From positions 115,075 through 179,074 of the forward strand of contig JAWVFJ010000047.1 of the NCBI GenBank assembly GCA_033856275.1: a stretch of DNA of 64,000 nt, given 5' to 3'. This DNA comes from VRUE01 sp033856275 (GTDB lineage Bacteria; Actinomycetota; Thermoleophilia; Solirubrobacterales; 70-9). The notes beneath the pieces are model-generated. The model did no database searches. It was not told the origin of the DNA and saw only the letters and a program-made list of their open reading frames with translations. Shown here piece by piece: positions 16,713 to 24,784 of the stretch (the first letter of the stretch is position 1; each line of letters starts with the position of its first letter). The position numbers and the translations under genes were made by a program.

Positions 16713-18878
16713 ATGCCGAGCGCATTGGCAGCCGCCGAGCTTGATGTAATTGCCTCAGAGTGGGAGGACGGGTTGGACGACTACCTCCGTGCCCTCGACG
16801 GACGGATACAGGATCTTGATGAATGGATTCAGCGCGCGTCCGAATCATTGCTGACTTTCGCGATTCCGTCGGGCTTTCGTCGCAACACCATGCCGGCCGG
16901 CGAAGGCCAGGGAACAACCTCAACCGCCCGTAGCCTGTTTGCGCTGCACGAGTACCGTCGCTTCCTTCTCGAAGAGGGTCAGGAAGTACCAGCGCGGGTC
17001 GACAGGGAGCTTCGCAATGGAATCCGGCAATGGATATTCCGGATTGCAAACGAGGGCGTAGAGAAAATATGTGGCGAGAGCGAGAATGGCCCGAACCGGT
17101 TCACCTTCAGCCACATGCTGATCGCCCTCAAGTTCTCCGAGGATCTGGCAAATGAACTCGACCTAGGCCAAGACTTCTCCGACGTGCACGCTGAGCTGGA
17201 TCGCGCCGCCGCCGATATGGCACAGCAGCTACGAGAGGAAGCGACAGGGCGGGGCATCGTGGGGCTCAAGCCGAATGATGATGCTGCTCATCATTTCGTG
17301 ACCCTGCATGGAGTACGCGCTCTCGACATGTCGGATACTGACGTCAAGGATGCAACCAAGCTTTGCGCGAACGTTTCCGCAACCGTGCTGGAGCAGCTCG
17401 GGTACCACTCGGCAAAGGTCATGGCTCGGTTCGATCCCGGTGCCTTGGTGTTTGCAACCGCTCTCCTTGGCCGCTTTAAGGCGGCAGACCGAGAGCAACT
17501 CACTGAGCACGCGGTGAGCGTCGCGCGTAGCGTCCAGACGGATGACGGAGCTTGGCTCAGCGAACAGGTGGTTGCCTCCGACGGAACGAGTCGCATTTAT
17601 GTCTCCAGTTACGAGGTCGGGCTAGGCCTCGCCTATCTCGCGCTTCGCGAGCTGGCTTACGGCAATGTGGGACTAGTCCGTCACATTCTGCCGTGCCTCG
17701 AAAAGGTCATGGAGCTGATTCGGGCCTCCTACATATCGGGTGAGGCGCAGAACGATCGATTCAAAGGCTGGGCAAATGATCGGTCTCGATGGCCAAAACT
17801 AATCGAGAGTTGGGCTACCGCCAGCGTCCTTAGCTTCATGCTGCGTTACCGCATGGTCATGCAAGGGCTTCGTCAACAGCTTGTATTGGCCCGGTATGGC
17901 GTAACAACTAAAAAAACCAAAGACGAGATCGGCTGGCCAGACCTAGAGCTTGCTTTTCCCGCTTTTTACGATGCAGCCACAAGAGAGGCGGGATACCAGC
18001 GGATCGATACACATTTGGATAAATACACCGACCCAAGCGAAGATCGCCAACTCACGTCCGCACTGCGAGGGGAGGTCCTGATCCCCGTTCTCAAAGAACC
18101 AGGGAACCGGCCCGAGAAGGCAAGCTTCATTCTCTATGGACCCCCTGGGTCGCGCAAGACGTCACTGGCCAAGAAAATGGCGCAGGCGCTCGGCTGGCCG
18201 ATCTTGGTCCTCTCGCCCCCCGACTTCCTTGGCGAACATGGCCTCGATGGATTCGAGGGTGCAGCAGCGCGAATCTTCAACGACCTCATGCGACTGCGAA
18301 GGGTCATAGTCCTATTCGATGAGTGTGAGGACTTCTTCAAGCCACGCCGACGGCCGAAGCTCGGTAAAAGAAAGATCAAGCTGCAGGCACGCGGCGGTCG
18401 GAGAAACTTGGAAGAGCGTCCAGAGGCACGTACCATCGGTGCCTTCTTGACCGCGGGCATGCTGCCGCGACTGCAACGGCTGCGAGACAACCGCTGGGTA
18501 ATTTTTATCCTGGCGACGAATATCGAAGACCTCAATGAGCTCGACGAGGCAGTACGCCGGCCAGGACGATTCGACTTCGCCGATGAGCTGCGACACCCGA
18601 AACTAGAGGCGCAGCGACGCTACATTGAAGAACACAAGCGTGCCGACGATCTAAAAGAGAACGTGTCGCTTTTTCAAGAGGCACTCGAGGACTATGCCGA
18701 CGGCAAGGATCCCGAGGTGCCATACGCCGTCATCGATTACGTCATCGCAGGTGTCTTGGACGATGGTTGGCCATGCACGCCCGCTGATATAGCCGCACGG
18801 CTGACACACCGGATGAACGAAGTCGACCGACCCCCTTCGCTTACAACGCCAGCACCAAACACGCCACGAGCAACGTGA
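16713..18878 (+). CDS. Two-domain protein: alpha/alpha toroid-like N-terminus plus AAA+ ATPase
   Basis: A 721-residue protein. The C-terminal AAA+ module has Walker A GPPGSRKTS (about 475-483; Ser replaces the usual second Gly, GPPGTGKT), Walker B VIVLFDECEDFF (about 530-541), sensor 1 FILATN (about 598-603) and the arginine-finger context RRPGRFD (about 614-620). Residues 1-400 are all-helical repeats. SVQTDDGAWL matches the QxxDGxW motif of terpenoid-cyclase/prenyltransferase toroids, and SSYEVGLGLAYLALREL a repeat helix. No protease, nuclease or TM segment is seen. Codon use is less GC-biased than the neighbours, and tRNA-Arg follows, so acquisition is plausible. No named family recognised; a remodelling or defence-type ATPase is only inference. 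Confidence 0.82.
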   Translation: MPSALAAAELDVIASEWEDGLDDYLRALDGRIQDLDEWIQRASESLLTFAIPSGFRRNTMPAGEGQGTTSTARSLFALHEYRRFLLEEGQEVPARVDRELRNGIRQWIFRIANEGVEKICGESENGPNRFTFSHMLIALKFSEDLANELDLGQDFSDVHAELDRAAADMAQQLREEATGRGIVGLKPNDDAAHHFVTLHGVRALDMSDTDVKDATKLCANVSATVLEQLGYHSAKVMARFDPGALVFATALLGRFKAADREQLTEHAVSVARSVQTDDGAWLSEQVVASDGTSRIYVSSYEVGLGLAYLALRELAYGNVGLVRHILPCLEKVMELIRASYISGEAQNDRFKGWANDRSRWPKLIESWATASVLSFMLRYRMVMQGLRQQLVLARYGVTTKKTKDEIGWPDLELAFPAFYDAATREAGYQRIDTHLDKYTDPSEDRQLTSALRGEVLIPVLKEPGNRPEKASFILYGPPGSRKTSLAKKMAQALGWPILVLSPPDFLGEHGLDGFEGAAARIFNDLMRLRRVIVLFDECEDFFKPRRRPKLGKRKIKLQARGGRRNLEERPEARTIGAFLTAGMLPRLQRLRDNRWVIFILATNIEDLNELDEAVRRPGRFDFADELRHPKLEAQRRYIEEHKRADDLKENVSLFQEALEDYADGKDPEVPYAVIDYVIAGVLDDGWPCTPADIAARLTHRMNEVDRPPSLTTPAPNTPRAT

Positions 18879-19088
18879 GCGTAGCGAAGCATGCCTAAGG
18901 TGCATAAGCCGGGGCCGGTCGGCCCGCCGCGCTTGGAGCTCTTGGATCGACCCCTCAACAACTCCCAGTGATGCACTACTCACCGAGCTTGCCAAGTCCT
19001 CATGCTCGACGCAATTCAAGCCACGGAGCCAAACTAGGGGCAGGTCTCGAACCACTCTCGAACTTTTGGCTCTAAAGAGCGGATAAAA

Positions 19089-19162
19089 CGCGCCTGACAG
19101 GATTCGAACCTGTGACCTTCGGTTTCGTAGACCGACGCTCTATCCAACTGAGCTACAGGCGC
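19089..19162 (-). tRNA. tRNA-Arg(ACG)
   Basis: A complete cloverleaf: acceptor GCGCCTG/CAGGCGC, D-arm GCTC...GAGC, anticodon stem TCGGT/ACCGA with loop CTACGAA (anticodon ACG), T-arm ACAGG-TTCGAAT-CCTGT, discriminator G. TTTT follows its 3' end. TAGAAT at 19190-19195 on this strand may be its -10. No duplicate of its 3' end was found nearby. Confidence 0.95.
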
Positions 19163-19212
19163 GGGATTGGGCCGGTGGCCCGGAGGGCGATTCTAGGGAC
19201 TTGGGGGCGGTG

Positions 19213-19683
19213 TTAGGCGGCTTCTGGCTCGCTGGGCTGGTTTAGCCGCACGTGCCATTGGACGGTAGCGGTTGCGACGCGCTGGCCGGTGGAGTCGGTC
19301 AGCTCGATCTTGCATGGGAAGACGACCTTGCTCTCGGCGTCGAGGGTGGCGAGGGCCGCGTCGCTGTCGACCCCTAGTGTCGCCTTGGCCTCAATCGGGC
19401 CCTTGGCGATCTTTTCGTAGGAGATCTCGGCGTTGCGGGCGAGCGGCGTGACGTCGGCCATGCGCTCGGCGAAAGCGCCGACGAAGGCGGCTCCAGAGGC
19501 CGTCTCGGCGACGGTGAAGAGCGCGCCGGCGTGTTGGGAACCGACGTGGTTGGTCAGCTCGGCACGCTCGGGCAGCACGACGATGGCCTCTCCCGCCGTG
19601 ACCTTGGTGATCTCGAGGCCGAGGTACCCGGCAAAGGGCACGGCCTGGGTCATGCCCTGGGCGATCGCGTCGAAGTCGGTCAT
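19213..19683 (-). CDS. Hotdog-fold thioesterase (PaaI/DUF4442-like)
   Basis: A 156-residue single-domain protein. VGSQHAGALFTVAETASGAAFVGAF is the hotdog central helix carrying the catalytic-region His, and RNAEISYEKIAKGPIEAKATL the following strands. This arrangement is found in acyl-CoA thioesterases of the PaaI and DUF4442 groups, acting on CoA thioesters in the cytosol. ACCCTA on the plus strand at 19693-19698 gives a TAGGGT hexamer 9 nt before the start. It lies beside an enoyl-CoA hydratase, consistent with acyl-CoA metabolism. Confidence 0.88.
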   Translation of the reverse strand: MTDFDAIAQGMTQAVPFAGYLGLEITKVTAGEAIVVLPERAELTNHVGSQHAGALFTVAETASGAAFVGAFAERMADVTPLARNAEISYEKIAKGPIEAKATLGVDSDAALATLDAESKVVFPCKIELTDSTGQRVATATVQWHVRLNQPSEPEAA

Positions 19684-19709
19684 CGAGCGAAGACCCTACC
19701 GGCGGAGCC

Positions 19710-20501
19710 TCAGCGACCCTCGAAGGTGGCGTGACCAGGCCCGCCGTGCTCGAGGAAGGTCTTGACCGCCCTCTGCAGGTCCTCGGTGGCGAAGAGATCG
19801 CCCGCCTCGGTGCGGATCGCCTCGTCGGCCGCGGGGATGCCCCCTTCGCGAAAACGGCGCAGGACCAGCTTCGTCATCGCGTGCGCCTTGGTCGGTCCGG
19901 CGGCAAGCTCGGCGACGAAGGCACGTGCCCGCTCGTCGAAGTCCTCGTCCTCGAAGACACGATTGACGACGCCCCAGCCGGCAAGCTCCTCGGCACTAAA
20001 AAGCTCGCCGGTCATCACCAACTCCCGGGCGCGGCCACTGCCGGCACGCTCGGCGAGCCGCTGGGTCCCGCCCATTGACGGTGTCAAGCCGACTACTTTC
20101 TCGACCAGGCCGAACTTCGCCGAGCGGGCGGCGAGGATCAGGTCGCAACCGAGCGCCAGCTCGAAGGCGGCGGTGAGAGTCAGCGCGTGGGCAGCGAAGA
20201 CGACCGGCAGTGGCAGGGCTTCCACCCGCTCGACCGCGCCGATCAGCTCGTCCCAAAGACTGCTTGCCCGCTCCGGCGTGAGACCCTCGAACTCGGCGAC
20301 GTTGACGCCGCCGGAGACCGCCCGGCCTTCGGCACGGATCAGCAACGCTCGTGGCAAATCCGCCTCGACCGTGGCGATCCCGGCCTGCAGGCCTTCGAAC
20401 ATGTTGCGGTCGAAGAGGTTCAGCGGCGGGCTGTCGAGCGTCATCACCGCCAAGCCGGTGTCGTCGCGCCCCACTCGAATTGGCCCCCGCTCCTGGCTCA
20501 T
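19710..20501 (-). CDS. Enoyl-CoA hydratase/isomerase family protein
   Basis: A 263-residue crotonase-fold protein. ALLIRAEGRAVSGGVNVAEF corresponds to the oxyanion-hole strand (usually GRAFCAGADL), and ALTLTAAFELALGCDLILAARSAKFGLVEKVVGLTPSMGGTQRL to the second oxyanion Gly and active-site region. Glu at the EKVVGL position is retained, while the first catalytic Glu position reads MGGTQ, so the exact activity (hydratase, isomerase, hydrolase) is uncertain. 10 bp downstream of pyruvate kinase on the same strand, so probably co-transcribed with it. Confidence 0.88.
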   Translation of the reverse strand: MSQERGPIRVGRDDTGLAVMTLDSPPLNLFDRNMFEGLQAGIATVEADLPRALLIRAEGRAVSGGVNVAEFEGLTPERASSLWDELIGAVERVEALPLPVVFAAHALTLTAAFELALGCDLILAARSAKFGLVEKVVGLTPSMGGTQRLAERAGSGRARELVMTGELFSAEELAGWGVVNRVFEDEDFDERARAFVAELAAGPTKAHAMTKLVLRRFREGGIPAADEAIRTEAGDLFATEDLQRAVKTFLEHGGPGHATFEGR

Positions 20502-20511
20502 CGGGCCGGGA

Positions 20512-21927
20512 TCATGGTACGCGGTGAACCTCGAAGAGGTTCGTTCCCAGTTCCTGCTCCGGCAGGCCGGCGGTGATCGCGATCAGGTCACCGGAAGAGG
20601 CGATGCCGTGCTTGGCGGCCAGCGCCGCACAGTCGTGGAGCAGGCTGCGCACATCGGTTTCGTGTTCGTTGAGGACGGCGGTAACGCCGAAGAGCAACCT
20701 GAGACGCCGCACAGTCTCGATCCGCGGAGAGACCGCCAGCACCGGCACGTTGGGACGGTGGGCCGAGACCAGCCGTGCCGTACGGCCGCTGCTGGTCGGC
20801 ACGACGAGCGCGGCGAGGCCAAGCCGGTAGACCGCGCCGACCGCTCCCTGCGCGACGGAGTCAGCGACATCCTGCGTCGCCTGGTCTGTGCGGCCAAAGA
20901 GCCAGTCCCCGTATGGCAGGTCCGGCTCGGTCGCGCGGGCGATCTGATCCATCACCCGCACCGCCTCGATTGGGTGTTGTCCCACCGCGGTCTCCTCGGA
21001 GAGCATCACGGCATCGGTGCCGTCATAGATCGCGTTGGCGACGTCGGTCACCTCCGCCCGGGTCGGCCGCCGGGCGATCACCATCGAGGCCAGCATCTGG
21101 GTCGCCGTAATCGCCGGCTTCGAACGTCGCCCGGCGCCGCGGATCAGTCGCTTCTGCACGACCGGCACGCGCGCAAGCGGCAGCTCGATACCAAGGTCGC
21201 CTCGAGCGACCATGATCCCGCCGGTGGCCGCGGCGACGATCTCTTCAGCGTTCTCCGCCGCCTGCTGCTTCTCGATCTTGGCGATCAGCGGAATATCCGA
21301 GTCGAGCGCGCGCAGCCGCTCATTGACAGGCTCGAGGTCGGCCGCCGTTGAGACGAACGAGACCGCGAGCAGATCGATGCCTTGCTCGACCGCGAACTCG
21401 ACCCAGCCGAGGTCGACTGAGGTCGCGGCGGGGGTGCTGATGCCCGGCACGTTCAGCCCCTTGTGCGAGGAGAGCGTGCCGCCGACCTCGACCTCGCAAT
21501 CGACACCGCCGTCTTGGGGCCCGCGCACGCGCAGGCGAATCGAGCCGTCCGCGAGGTAGACCGGTTCGTCCTCGCGCAGCGAGGTCACGCCGGGCCAAGT
21601 GACTGGAATCGTCTCCTTGTCCCCCTCGATCTCCTGCGGGGTCAATTTCACGTGCATGCCCGTCTCCAGCTCGGCGACGTCGCCGCGCAGCTCACCGATT
21701 CGCAACTTCGGCCCAGGCAGGTCGCCGAGCACAGCCACCTCCTGGCCGGCGCGCTCAGCAGCGCCGCGGATTGCCTCGACGGTACGGGCGTGGCGGTCGC
21801 GATCGGCGTGGGAGAAGTTGAGGCGGAAGACGTCGGCGCCGGCCTCGATCAGACGGGTCAGGGTCTCGGGCTCCCAGCTGGCGGGCCCCACCGTCGCGAT
21901 GATCTTCGTGCGCCTTCCGTGCTGCAT
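20512..21927 (-). CDS. pyk: Pyruvate kinase
   Basis: A 471-residue glycolytic enzyme converting phosphoenolpyruvate and ADP to pyruvate and ATP. RTKIIATVGPAS, FRLNFSHAD, LGDLPGPKLRIG, IPLIAKIEKQQAAENAEEI, GGIMVARGDLGIELP and TATQMLASM are the canonical blocks, including the catalytic Lys in IAKIEK and the Mg2+-binding Glu. The C-terminal regulatory domain is present. TACAGT (21935-21940, minus strand) ends 7 nt before the ATG. Divergent from the P450 gene. Confidence 0.97.
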   Translation of the reverse strand: MQHGRRTKIIATVGPASWEPETLTRLIEAGADVFRLNFSHADRDRHARTVEAIRGAAERAGQEVAVLGDLPGPKLRIGELRGDVAELETGMHVKLTPQEIEGDKETIPVTWPGVTSLREDEPVYLADGSIRLRVRGPQDGGVDCEVEVGGTLSSHKGLNVPGISTPAATSVDLGWVEFAVEQGIDLLAVSFVSTAADLEPVNERLRALDSDIPLIAKIEKQQAAENAEEIVAAATGGIMVARGDLGIELPLARVPVVQKRLIRGAGRRSKPAITATQMLASMVIARRPTRAEVTDVANAIYDGTDAVMLSEETAVGQHPIEAVRVMDQIARATEPDLPYGDWLFGRTDQATQDVADSVAQGAVGAVYRLGLAALVVPTSSGRTARLVSAHRPNVPVLAVSPRIETVRRLRLLFGVTAVLNEHETDVRSLLHDCAALAAKHGIASSGDLIAITAGLPEQELGTNLFEVHRVP

Positions 21928-21934
21928 TCGTATG

Positions 21935-21940
21935 ACTGTA
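21935..21940 (-). promoter_or_regulatory. -10 hexamer TACAGT of pyk, leaderless spacing
   Basis: TACAGT then 7 nt then ATG 21927. Confidence 0.5.
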
Positions 21941-21992
21941 GAGCGTGACGCATCGCACCCCGCCGACCGGCGACGCTGACACCGTTCTCTGT

Positions 21993-21998
21993 GACAAT
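21993..21998 (+). promoter_or_regulatory. -10-like GACAAT of the P450 gene
   Basis: GACAAT then 6 nt then GTG 22005; argues for the GTG rather than the upstream GTG at 21945. Confidence 0.35.
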
Positions 21999-22004
21999 GA
22001 TCGG

Positions 22005-23435
22005 GTGAGCAGCATCGCCGAGCGTCCCGCCAGCGCCGAGGAGCCAGCCTTCCCGGACCTCGTCGGTGCGGCGACTCCGTCCCCGGCCGGACCGATCGAG
22101 CCAGCCGAACTTGCCGAGCTCGGCAAGCCCCCGGTCGTACCGCTGCCCCGTATCGCCCAGATGCTGCGCTTCAGCCAGCGCCAGATCGAGTACGTCTTCG
22201 GCGCCCGGCGCCGGATCGGCGAGACCTTCCGCATGCGGACGGCGATGCCTGGTGGCCCCGTGGTGACCGCTCACCCCGATCACGTTCGCTCCCTCTTCAC
22301 CGCCAGGCCCGAGCTGGCGCCCTCGCTGACCGGCGAGTCGCCGCTGCGACCGATCCTCGGAACGGGCTCGGTACTCACCTCGGTCGGTGAGCGGCACATG
22401 CGCCAGCGCAAGCTGCTCCTACCGCCCTTTCACGGCGAGGCGATCGAGCGCTACACGGAGATGATCACCGCGGCGACCGAACGCGGGCTCGACCGCTGGC
22501 CGCTGAACCGGCCCTTCGCGCTGGCGCCGCGCATGCAGGCGATCACGCTCGACGTGATCATGGCTGGGATCTTTGGCATCGAAGGGCAGCCCGAGCGCGG
22601 CACCCCCGAGGACCGGATGCGCTCAACGGTCAAGCGCCTGGTCAACGCCTCGACTTCGCGGCTCGGCCAGGCGGGGGAACTGCTCAGCATCGGCCGCGAA
22701 GAGGCAAGCGGCGTGATCAAGCTCGGAGTCACCCTGCTTGACCGCCCAACCTATGCGGTGATCCGCGCCCGCCGTGCCGACGAGCACCTCGCCGAGCGCC
22801 GCGACATCCTCTCCCTCCTCCTGCAGGCGCGCACCGAGGAGGGTGAGGCGATGGACGACAAAGAAGTCCGCGACGAGCTCCTCACCCTGGTCCTCGCCGG
22901 CCACGAGACGACGGCGAACTCGCTCGCTTGGGCCTGGGAGCGTCTGGTGCGCAATCCGGACGCTCACGAGGCTCTGCGCGAGGCAACTCGCAACGGCGGC
23001 AACTCCGCCGAGCAGGTCGAGGCGACGATCGTGGAGAGCATGCGCTCGCGCCCGGTCGTCCCGTTCATCGGCCGCCGGGTGACTGTTCCTTGGCGCCTCG
23101 GCCCCTACGGCGTATCCGCCGACACCCCGATCGGCATGAGCATCCTCCTCGTCCACCATCGCGAGGACCTCTATCCCGAACCGTTCGCCTTCCGCCCGGA
23201 GCGCTGGCTCGGCCGCAAACCCGGCACCTACGAGTGGATTCCCTTCGGTGGCGGAATCCGCCGCTGCCTCGGCGCCGCCCTGGCGATGGCCGAGATGAGC
23301 GTCGTCTTGGAGGCGACGGCCCGTCGCCTGGATCTGGAAGCCGCCGAGCCCAAGCCCGAGCGCGCCCTGCACCGCAACGTGACCATGATCCCCGCCCGTG
23401 GCGGCCGAGTCGTCCTACGCTCGCGCCGGGCATAG
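22005..23435 (+). CDS. Cytochrome P450
   Basis: About 476 residues from GTG 22005 (an in-frame GTG at 21945 would add 20 poorly conserved residues). I-helix AGHETTANS with the acid-alcohol pair, K-helix E-x-x-R in ESMRSRP, the PERW block, and the haem-binding loop FGGGIRRCLGAA with the Cys thiolate ligand. A soluble bacterial class I-like P450, resembling CYP102-reductase-free CYP110/CYP1xx oxidases of lipids or terpenoids. No ferredoxin or reductase gene is adjacent (a ferredoxin is at 54077). Divergent from pyk and followed by tRNA-Ser. Confidence 0.95.
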   Translation: MSSIAERPASAEEPAFPDLVGAATPSPAGPIEPAELAELGKPPVVPLPRIAQMLRFSQRQIEYVFGARRRIGETFRMRTAMPGGPVVTAHPDHVRSLFTARPELAPSLTGESPLRPILGTGSVLTSVGERHMRQRKLLLPPFHGEAIERYTEMITAATERGLDRWPLNRPFALAPRMQAITLDVIMAGIFGIEGQPERGTPEDRMRSTVKRLVNASTSRLGQAGELLSIGREEASGVIKLGVTLLDRPTYAVIRARRADEHLAERRDILSLLLQARTEEGEAMDDKEVRDELLTLVLAGHETTANSLAWAWERLVRNPDAHEALREATRNGGNSAEQVEATIVESMRSRPVVPFIGRRVTVPWRLGPYGVSADTPIGMSILLVHHREDLYPEPFAFRPERWLGRKPGTYEWIPFGGGIRRCLGAALAMAEMSVVLEATARRLDLEAAEPKPERALHRNVTMIPARGGRVVLRSRRA

Positions 23436-23441
23436 AGCTCT

Positions 23442-23447
23442 TACAAT
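23442..23447 (+). promoter_or_regulatory. -10 hexamer TACAAT of tRNA-Ser(GCT)
   Basis: TACAAT lies 13 nt upstream of the tRNA 5' end, right after the P450 stop. Confidence 0.5.
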
Positions 23448-23460
23448 CGAGCCATTGCCC

Positions 23461-23549
23461 GGAGAGGTGGCCGAGTGGCTGAAGGCACTCGCCTGCTAAG
23501 CGAGTAGGGGGCGCAAGCTCTCTCGAGGGTTCGAATCCCTCCCTCTCCG
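23461..23549 (+). tRNA. tRNA-Ser(GCT)
   Basis: A class II tRNA of 89 nt: acceptor GGAGAGG/CCTCTCC, anticodon loop CTGCTAA (GCT) on stem CTCGC/GCGAG, a long variable arm, T-loop GTTCGAATCC, discriminator G. Confidence 0.95.
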
Positions 23550-23563
23550 TTGCCGCGTCCCCG

Positions 23564-24784
23564 ATGGTTAGTCTCGTGGTCGTGTCCGGCCGCTCGCACG
23601 CGGAATTCGAGGCGATCTTCGCGGAGGTCGAGGCGCCGTTTGCCTTTGTCGACCTCGACGCGATGTGGTCCAACTCGGAGGCGATGCTGGAGCGGGCCGG
23701 CACGAAGCCGATCCGGGTGGCGAGCAAGTCGTTGCGCTGTCGGACCCTGCTCAAACGGATCCTTGACCGCGACGAGCGCTTTGCCGGGCTGATGACCTTC
23801 ACCCTGCCGGAGACGCTCTGGCTGGCCAAGGAGGGCTTCGAGAACCTGTTGCTCGCCTACCCGACCGCGGACACGGGCGCGCTCGAGGAGCTCGCGCTGC
23901 GCTCGGTCGCCAACCCCGGCGGGGCGCCGATAGTGATGGTCGACTGCGTTGAGCACCTCGATGCGATCGAGTCGGTTCTGGGCGCGGGGGCGTCACCGGT
24001 GCGGGTCTGTATCGAGCTCGACGCGGGCTGGTGGGCGCTGGGTGGCCGGATCAAGGTCGGTCCGAAGCGCTCGCCCGTGCACACGGTCGAGCAGGCAGTT
24101 GAGCTGGCGCGGGAGATCGAGCGCCGCGGCCAGGTCGAACTGGTGGCCCTGATGGCCTACGAGGGTCAAATCGCCGGCGTCGGTGACCGACCGCCAGGAC
24201 GACGGCTGCGCGGTGCCGCGATCCGGGCGATGCAGCGCCGCTCGGCCGCTGAGCTCGCTGAGCGCCGCGCCGCTGTCGTCGCCGCGATCCGCGAGTTCGC
24301 CGAGCTGCCGATCGTCAATGGCGGCGGCACCGGCAGCCTCGAGCTGACTGGCGCCGAGGACGCGGTAACCGAGATCGCCGCCGGCTCGGGCTTCTACGCC
24401 CCCACCCTCTTCGACACCTACAGCCGCTTCAGCCTCACCCCCGCAGCCGGCTTCGCGCTGCCGATTGTGCGCAAGCCAAGCGCGGTAATCGCGACAGCCC
24501 TGGGTGGTGGCTACCTCGCTTCCGGCAGTGGCGACCCGTCGCGCGTTCCCTCCCCGTGGCTGCCGCCTGGCCTCTCACTTGACCCCGAGGAGGGTGCCGG
24601 CGAGGTGCAGACCCCACTGAGCGGCACGCCCGCCCGCGACCTTCGGGTCGGCGACCGCGTCTACATGCGCCATGCCAAGGCTGGCGAGCTCTGCGAGCGC
24701 TTCGACGTTCTCCACTTGATCGAGGGTGGGGAGATCGTCGACGTGGTCCCCACCTATCGCGGTGAGGGCCAGACTTTCCTCTAG
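23564..24784 (+). CDS. PLP fold-type III enzyme: amino acid deaminase/aldolase (alanine racemase-like)
   Basis: A 406-residue protein. The N-terminal alanine-racemase-like TIM barrel is seen in PFAFVDLDAM and IRVASKSLRCR, where the Lys is the expected PLP Schiff-base residue. IVNGGGTGSLELTG provides the phosphate-binding Gly loop. The C-terminal beta domain (GEVQTPLSGTPARDLRVGDRVYMRHAKAGELCERFDVLHLI) is that of D-threonine aldolase/D-serine dehydratase-like proteins with a His-Cys metal site. Likely acts on a D- or hydroxy-amino acid. It starts 14 bp after tRNA-Ser and its end overlaps the convergent FAD oxidase by 4 bp. Confidence 0.85.
   Translation: MVSLVVVSGRSHAEFEAIFAEVEAPFAFVDLDAMWSNSEAMLERAGTKPIRVASKSLRCRTLLKRILDRDERFAGLMTFTLPETLWLAKEGFENLLLAYPTADTGALEELALRSVANPGGAPIVMVDCVEHLDAIESVLGAGASPVRVCIELDAGWWALGGRIKVGPKRSPVHTVEQAVELAREIERRGQVELVALMAYEGQIAGVGDRPPGRRLRGAAIRAMQRRSAAELAERRAAVVAAIREFAELPIVNGGGTGSLELTGAEDAVTEIAAGSGFYAPTLFDTYSRFSLTPAAGFALPIVRKPSAVIATALGGGYLASGSGDPSRVPSPWLPPGLSLDPEEGAGEVQTPLSGTPARDLRVGDRVYMRHAKAGELCERFDVLHLIEGGEIVDVVPTYRGEGQTFL

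Noticed and set aside
18879..19088. tRNA-Arg as a second island attachment site for the AAA+ gene
   Set aside because: No duplicate of the tRNA 3' end was found upstream of 16713 or elsewhere near; only base composition supports insertion.
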